This document shows positions 59,838-64,000 of a stretch of 64,000 bases of DNA, in pieces (positions within the stretch are counted from its first letter, which is position 1; every line of letters begins with the position of its first letter). Source of the DNA: Rossellomorea orangium (GTDB taxonomy: Bacteria > Bacillota > Bacilli > Bacillales > Bacillaceae_B); the NCBI RefSeq assembly GCF_019334305.1, contig NZ_JAHWGH010000017.1:62001-126000 (forward strand). Reading direction: 5' to 3'. Position numbers and translations under genes: made by a program. Below the pieces are notes generated by a model. The model saw nothing but the letters and a program-made list of their open reading frames with translations, was not told the DNA's origin and made no database searches.

Positions 59838-60341
59838 TTATTTTGCAGAAATCTCAAACACGTCTTCCTGTCCTGCTGTAACGCTATTCACGTCTTTTTT
59901 CAATAGGTCACCCATGTCATCCCCGTTCGTGATGATGATTGGTGTGATCGTGCTCTTCGCTTTTTCCCGTACCAATTCTAAGTCATACGTAATCAAAGGA
60001 TCACCGATACTTACTTTTGAACCTTCTGAAATATGCGCTTCGAAACCTTCACCATTCATTGAAACGGTTTCAAGTCCGATGTGGATGAGAATTTCAGCGC
60101 CGTTTTTCGCTTTGATTCCAACGGCATGTTTTGTAGGGAAGAGCTGCATAACCTCACCATCGACTGGAGAAACGACCTTACCGATTGTCGGATCAATGGC
60201 AATTCCATCTCCCATCATCTTTTGAGAAAACACAGGATCCGGTACCTCTTCAAGGGGTTTCACAGAACCCGATAATGGCGCGACGGCAGTGACCGTTTTA
60301 GGTGCTTCTTCTTTTTTACCAAAAAGTTTTTTAAGCATCAT
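59838..60341 (-). CDS. PTS glucose-type EIIA protein (YpqE-like)
   Basis: 167 residues. Free-standing EIIA-Glc: VFSQKMMGDGIAIDPT, VSPVDGEVMQLFPTKHAVGI and the phosphorylated His in ILIHIGLETVSMNGEGF. The N-terminal MLKKLFGKKEEA is the membrane-association peptide of Crr-like proteins. It accepts phosphate from HPr and passes it to EIIB partners encoded elsewhere. ATG 60341 and ATG 60338 are both supported by AGGAAGGTGA. B. subtilis YpqE lies near ypp genes and msrAB, as here. Confidence 0.93.
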   Translation of the reverse strand: MMLKKLFGKKEEAPKTVTAVAPLSGSVKPLEEVPDPVFSQKMMGDGIAIDPTIGKVVSPVDGEVMQLFPTKHAVGIKAKNGAEILIHIGLETVSMNGEGFEAHISEGSKVSIGDPLITYDLELVREKAKSTITPIIITNGDDMGDLLKKDVNSVTAGQEDVFEISAK

Positions 60342-60445
60342 TTTCACCTTCCTATTCATTTTTTATATACACATATGTAACTCATTGTAAACATGAGAAG
60401 TATATTTTAGCACATATGTGAATGCTTTCACAGCAATTCATTATG

Positions 60446-60868
60446 TTAGAATAACTTCTTGTATGTCCCATACCCTTCTTCCTCCAATTTCTCGACCGGT
60501 ATGAACCTGAGAGCGGCGGAATTGATACAGTAACGAAGTTTAGTCGGCCCGGGACCGTCATTAAACACGTGACCCAGATGTGAATCAGCTTCTTTGCTTC
60601 TTACTTCGGTACGTACCATAAAGTGACTTCGATCTTCCTTTTCTGAAATTTCCTCATCATTGATCGGTTTGGTGAAGCTTGGCCATCCACAACCGGCATC
60701 ATACTTGTCTTTGGAACTGAAAAGAGGCTTCCCGGAAACGATATCCACATAGATCCCATCTTCGAATGTATTCCAGTACTCGTTCCGGAAAGGTGGTTCC
60801 GTCCCATTATTTTGAGTGACATCATATTGTTCAGATGTTAACTTTTTCTTTAGATCCTCTTTACTCAT
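60446..60868 (-). CDS. msrB: Peptide methionine-R-sulfoxide reductase B
   Basis: 140 residues. Repairs methionine-R-sulfoxide in proteins. Visible: [42 protein letters not shown] and catalytic [12 protein letters not shown]. It lacks the extra zinc CxxC pairs of some MsrB types apart from the first Cys set. GGGGGGAAAA six bases before ATG 60868 fixes the start; a longer open frame upstream is the wrong phase of msrA. Its ATG overlaps the msrA stop by eight bases. Confidence 0.97.
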   Translation of the reverse strand: MSKEDLKKKLTSEQYDVTQNNGTEPPFRNEYWNTFEDGIYVDIVSGKPLFSSKDKYDAGCGWPSFTKPINDEEISEKEDRSHFMVRTEVRSKEADSHLGHVFNDGPGPTKLRYCINSAALRFIPVEKLEEEGYGTYKKLF

Positions 60869-61406
60869 TCTTTTCCCCCCAATGGTTTTCAATAAATGCA
60901 ACTCTGCCGGATCCCCTGCTGTAACGGTTATAATGTCCGGGATTCTTCTTATAATAATCCTGGTGGTATTCTTCCGCAGGATAAAATTCGGTAGCAGGCA
61001 GAATCTTTGTGGCGATCGGCTTAGAGAACTTCCCTGACTCTTCCAGCCCCTTTTTTGATTCCTCTGCCAGTCTTTTCTGCTCTTCATCATGGTAAAAGAT
61101 GACGGTTTCATATGATTGGCCCCTGTCAAAAAACTGGCCGCCGGGATCTGTCGGGTCGATTTGCTGCCAGTATACTTCCAATAACTTCTCATAAGGAAAA
61201 ACAGCAGGGTCATATTCAATCTGAACCGCTTCATAATGTCCTGTCGTTTCGCTGCAGACTTCTTTATAAGTCGGATTTGGAACGTGTCCACCTGTGTACC
61301 CGGATGTCACACTGCCGATTCCAGGCTGTTCATCAAACGGTTTCACCATGCACCAAAAACATCCACCGGCAAATGTAGCTCTTTTATAGTCTGAGGTACC
61401 TGACAT
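60861..61406 (-). CDS. msrA: Peptide methionine-S-sulfoxide reductase A
   Basis: 181 residues. Reduces methionine-S-sulfoxide with thioredoxin. The active site [15 protein letters not shown] (usually GCFWG/C), then [32 protein letters not shown] and [22 protein letters not shown] are conserved. ATG 61406 lies in a clean context; ribosome binding site moderate. It overlaps msrB by eight bases, so the two form one operon, oxidative-stress repair. Confidence 0.97.
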   Translation of the reverse strand: MSGTSDYKRATFAGGCFWCMVKPFDEQPGIGSVTSGYTGGHVPNPTYKEVCSETTGHYEAVQIEYDPAVFPYEKLLEVYWQQIDPTDPGGQFFDRGQSYETVIFYHDEEQKRLAEESKKGLEESGKFSKPIATKILPATEFYPAEEYHQDYYKKNPGHYNRYSRGSGRVAFIENHWGEKNE

Positions 61407-61586
61407 AATTCATCATCCTTTCTGAGATCATTCTCTTTCACTATTCCCTCTGTATGAGATTTTAACGCATTCCCATTCAAAAGGGAAAGGATTAAGCTTG
61501 CTGGGACGGTTTCATCACCGGTAGGTATTTCATTTTCATTCAGCCACCATCAAAAAAAAGAGCGCCCTTAAAAGGGCACTCTTCCG

Positions 61587-62615
61587 TCAATATTTAAGCT
61601 TCCTTTGCTTCCCGATGTTTTTCCATTTTTTTCGTTCCAATGATTCCAACCGTTTATTTCCCCGTCTTTCCATATATGCGATTTCTTTTTGAAGCTTCTG
61701 GAAATGTTCGAGCCTTTCTTCTGAGAGGGTCCCCTCATCAATTGCCCCGCGGATTTTACAGCCGGGTTCATCCAGATGGCGGCAGTCAGTGAAACGGCAA
61801 TGAAGGGCTAATTCCTCTATATCATGATATTGTGTGGATAAGCCTTCCTGCCCCTGCCACAATTGGATTTCTCTCATACCCGGTGTATCGATGATTGAAG
61901 CACCATTTTCTAATAAAAACAATTCACGATGAGTGGTTGTATGGCGACCTTTATCATCAGACTCCCTTATATCCTTCGTCTTCTGTACATCAAATCCTAC
62001 AAGAAGATTCGTTAGTGTAGATTTCCCCACACCTGAAGAACCGACCAGTGCAACGGTTTTCCCCTCGGACAAATAAGGCATCAATTCCTCAATCCCATCC
62101 TGATTCACAGCACTTATCGTTACGACTTTCGCACCAATTAATATATTTTCCACTTGGTTTTTCTTCTCTTCACTATCCGTGCACGTATCGGATTTCGTCA
62201 AGACGATAACGGGGTTTGCCCCGCTTTCCCAACAGAGAAGCAAATACCGTTCCATCCTTTTACTGTTAAGATCGTCATTTAATGAAGAAAGGATGAACAC
62301 CGTATCAATATTTGATGCGATAATTTGCTCCTCTGCTTCATTACCTGCTTTTTTCCTGGAAAATTTGCTCGTCCGAGGCAATACTTTTTCAATGATTGCT
62401 CCATCCCCGCTTAGGAGAACCCAGTCTCCTACTGCAGGCAGATCTTCCCGTTGAACGGTTTCAAACCTAAGCTTTCCGGAAATCTTGCTTAAACTTTCAC
62501 CTGTCTCCGTCATGACCATATAGGCTCCTCTTTGTTCAGTCACAACCCTACCCAAAATGAAGCCTTCTTCTGCCATATGATTCATTAATTTAAACACTTT
62601 TTCTCTATTATTCAA
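61587..62615 (-). CDS. rsgA: Ribosome small-subunit GTPase RsgA
   Basis: 342 residues: circularly permuted GTPase with an OB-fold N-terminus (about 15-90), G motifs in order G4 (LTKSD), G5, G1 (GSSGVGKST), G3 (DTPGM), and a C-terminal zinc site CRFTDCRHLDEPGC. It checks late maturation of the 30S subunit. The start is TTG 62615 with GGGAGG seven bases upstream. The transcript leader carries an overlapping terminator and antiterminator, which suggests attenuation. It may be a second paralogue beside the usual one by prkC. Confidence 0.93.
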   Translation of the reverse strand: MNNREKVFKLMNHMAEEGFILGRVVTEQRGAYMVMTETGESLSKISGKLRFETVQREDLPAVGDWVLLSGDGAIIEKVLPRTSKFSRKKAGNEAEEQIIASNIDTVFILSSLNDDLNSKRMERYLLLCWESGANPVIVLTKSDTCTDSEEKKNQVENILIGAKVVTISAVNQDGIEELMPYLSEGKTVALVGSSGVGKSTLTNLLVGFDVQKTKDIRESDDKGRHTTTHRELFLLENGASIIDTPGMREIQLWQGQEGLSTQYHDIEELALHCRFTDCRHLDEPGCKIRGAIDEGTLSEERLEHFQKLQKEIAYMERRGNKRLESLERKKWKNIGKQRKLKY

Positions 62616-62637
62616 CTTGTTTCCTCCCAAAATAAAA

Positions 62638-62672
62638 AATCCATTGCGTGGTTTCACACGTCAACGGATTTT
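62638..62672 (-). terminator. Attenuator-like terminator in the rsgA leader
   Basis: On the minus strand AATCC..TTG..CGTG pairs with CACG..CAA..GGATT around TGAAAC, followed by TTTTTTATTTT, about 23 bases upstream of the rsgA start codon. The upstream arm includes GTTGACGTG, whose perfect complement CACGTCAAC lies at 62715-62723 of the same transcript. Confidence 0.8.
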
Positions 62673-62714
62673 TTTCGGAAGAAATGAAAAATCAAAGAAT
62701 CCCGTTAAAAGTGA

Positions 62715-62723
62715 GTTGACGTG
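62715..62723 (-). promoter_or_regulatory. Antiterminator arm of rsgA leader
   Basis: CACGTCAAC on the minus-strand transcript, exactly complementary to the 9 bases of the terminator's upstream arm (62657-62665). If it pairs first, the terminator cannot form. Confidence 0.6.
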
Positions 62724-62935
62724 CAGAACCGATAAAATGTTTACATACATTAGATAAGACAATTAATGATCGACTCATATGACATCACCCACTTTCTCAA
62801 TTAGTACTTTCATTATCCAATATTTTCATTTGTTTGGCAAGTGATATTTCAGATTTTTATAAAAAATAGGTACTTTCACCATTTTTTCTCCCCGGCATAT
62901 TCTATTGTGTTAATACAGATAAAGGAGAGATACGG

Positions 62936-63676
62936 ATGAGCCAACATGATTATTTAACGAAAGCGGCGATGTATGACTTATTATCCGGTTATTATAAATA
63001 TACTGATCCAGCCATGTACGTTCATTATTATCATAAACACCTTAAATACATGAGGCTTGCATTGCAGGCACAGAGAGCTGACATGACCACTTCCGCTCAA
63101 CCGTCTTACGTTAGGGTGCTGCATGCCGTACCAGATGCTCCGAATGTAGATGTATATGTAAACGGGAACCGGGTATTACGGGATGTGGCCTTTAAAGATG
63201 TGAGCGATTATTTGACACTTCCTGCCGGTAAATACCATATTGATGTCTACCCTGCAGGAACGAGTGTGACGACGGTCATTAGTAAGAAAGTAAAAATTGA
63301 TCCCGGTAAGATATACACACTGGCAGCTGTTGGAACTCTTAATAAAATGCAATTATTGCCCTATCTCGATGACCCAACAGTTCCAAGCGGCGAAACAAAG
63401 GTGAAATTCATTCACCTTTCCCCTGACGCCCCTGCTGTCGATATTGCGGTCAAGGGAGGGGATGTCATCTTCCCTGATATATCTTTTAAACAAGCGACCG
63501 ATTATCTTGGGCTAACCCCAATGACCGTAAATCTGGAAGCCAGGGTTGCCGGGAGTAAAAACAGTGTGCTGAGCGTTCCTAACGTTAAGTTCGAGCAAAA
63601 TCAAGCGTACACGATTGTAGCCGTTGGATTAGCCAATGGAACACCTGAGCTGGAAGCTATCTTATTAAAAGGATAA
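62936..63676 (+). CDS. DUF4397 protein
   Basis: 246 residues. After an N-terminal, Tyr-rich helical stretch (YLTKAAMYDLLSGYYKYTDP..HYYHKHLKYM) come two DUF4397 repeats, residues about 55-145 (RVLHAVPDAPNVDVYVNGNRV) and 150-240 (FIHLSPDAPAVDIAVKGGDV), beta-sandwich like. There is no signal peptide, unlike many DUF4397 proteins. AAAGGAGAG lies upstream of ATG 62936. Function is unknown, maybe cell-surface or adhesive. A bidirectional terminator follows. Confidence 0.88.
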   Translation: MSQHDYLTKAAMYDLLSGYYKYTDPAMYVHYYHKHLKYMRLALQAQRADMTTSAQPSYVRVLHAVPDAPNVDVYVNGNRVLRDVAFKDVSDYLTLPAGKYHIDVYPAGTSVTTVISKKVKIDPGKIYTLAAVGTLNKMQLLPYLDDPTVPSGETKVKFIHLSPDAPAVDIAVKGGDVIFPDISFKQATDYLGLTPMTVNLEARVAGSKNSVLSVPNVKFEQNQAYTIVAVGLANGTPELEAILLKG

Positions 63677-63693
63677 AATCTTCAATGAAAGTA

Positions 63694-63731
63694 CAAAAAA
63701 AGGTGGCTTCTGAAAGAAGCCACCTTTTTCT
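63694..63731. terminator. Bidirectional terminator
   Basis: AAAAAAGGTGGCTTC/GAAGCCACCTTTTTTC hairpin around TGAA; T-runs on both strands. It ends the DUF4397 gene and the convergent ypmS. Confidence 0.93.
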
Positions 63732-64000
63732 TATTGGGCACGGTCAACCGGGACCAGCAATCTGAATGAAATTTGATCTTCCTTCAAATTGAATTCATTT
63801 GCCCGAACCTTCACGTCACTTTTCAATTTCATATCCTGCAGTGAAACGTAAATCAATTCATCATTAGGCTGTATTTTCACCCATTCAGGGAAATTATAAG
63901 AATCCCTGATTACTTTGAGCACATAAGAGACCGGAAGATTCAGAGAACCCACTGAAATAGATTTCTGTTTCAACAGAATGTCCCCATTCTCAAGAGCCTT
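63731..64000 (-). CDS. ypmS: YpmS-like protein (DUF2140), 5' end beyond window
   Basis: Partial: the reading frame is open to the window edge, so only the C-terminal 89 residues are seen (KALENGDILLKQKSISVGSL..., then LPVSYVLKVIRDSYNFPEWV, YVSLQDMKLKSD and ISFRLLVPVD). These match B. subtilis YpmS (DUF2140), a membrane-anchored protein. The msrA/msrB pair nearby supports the ypm/ypp synteny. The full gene should extend about 300 bases to the right. Confidence 0.75.
   Translation of the reverse strand, partial: KALENGDILLKQKSISVGSLNLPVSYVLKVIRDSYNFPEWVKIQPNDELIYVSLQDMKLKSDVKVRANEFNLKEDQISFRLLVPVDRAQ

Noticed and set aside
60869-61291. A 281-residue fusion protein reaching upstream from msrB
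   Set aside because: The upstream part lies in the wrong frame of msrA, which has full family motifs. The real msrB start is ATG 60868 with its own ribosome binding site.

Overview
The window looks like a chromosomal segment of a spore-forming, low-GC Gram-positive bacterium of the family Bacillaceae. Most genes have clear Bacillus-type relatives: ribDE(BA)H behind an FMN riboswitch, yxlEFG, spo0M, the yodJ-deoD-yodL-yozD-yodN-yozE-yokU-kamA-yodPQRST series, msrAB and ypmS. A carotenoid cluster and the general gene style recall marine or pigmented relatives (Rossellomorea/Bacillus-like), but genus is inference. I see no phage, IS element, CRISPR array, rRNA or intact tRNA.

Layout. 0-6.3 kb: PAP2 phosphatase, the two-gene NHEJ repair system (Ku and LigD, divergent), dapF and an HDOD/EAL signalling protein. 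6.4-12.3 kb: a purine permease and the riboflavin operon with riboswitch and attenuator terminator. 12.3-19.2 kb: small metabolic and regulatory genes, including a copper-binding Cys-rich protein, a patatin, a Nudix, a Clp_N-GNAT fusion, the yxlEFG ABC system without sigY, and a WYL regulator. 19.4-23.9 kb: uppP plus a DedA protein behind an ECF-type promoter, an amidohydrolase, and a GNAT gene with a very structured leader. 24-31.6 kb: a MurG-like gene, a four-gene carotenoid-tailoring operon, a MATE pump and an SDR. 31.9-38.9 kb: a secreted CAP protein, a MarR/MFS pair, a COG0523 metallochaperone operon with two Cys-bearing membrane proteins, and an AlbA_2 protein. 38.9-56.5 kb: the yod-like region, covering cell envelope (LCP, CtpA, VanY), deoD, sporulation (spo0M, kinase) and the beta-lysine pathway. 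56.8-64 kb: a chemoreceptor, YjcZ, DUF502, EIIA-Glc, msrAB, rsgA, DUF4397 and ypmS (cut by the window edge).

Five genes are too short for ordinary ORF calling but have good ribosome binding sites: a YflJ-type gene (23764-23913), two basic peptides (44145-44267 and 44285-44428), a His/Ser/Lys-rich 55-residue protein just upstream of the kinase (46518-46685), and YjcZ (58680-58829). A small membrane protein (48313-48483) is also added.

The most interesting points are: the leader of the GNAT gene at 22308, where three mutually exclusive helices could form a ribosome-binding-site switch; the leader of rsgA with a terminator and a competing 9-bp antiterminator; the kinase with its candidate phospho-substrate beside spo0M; the Cys-rich COG0523 operon; and a roughly 125-bp intergenic repeat present three times.
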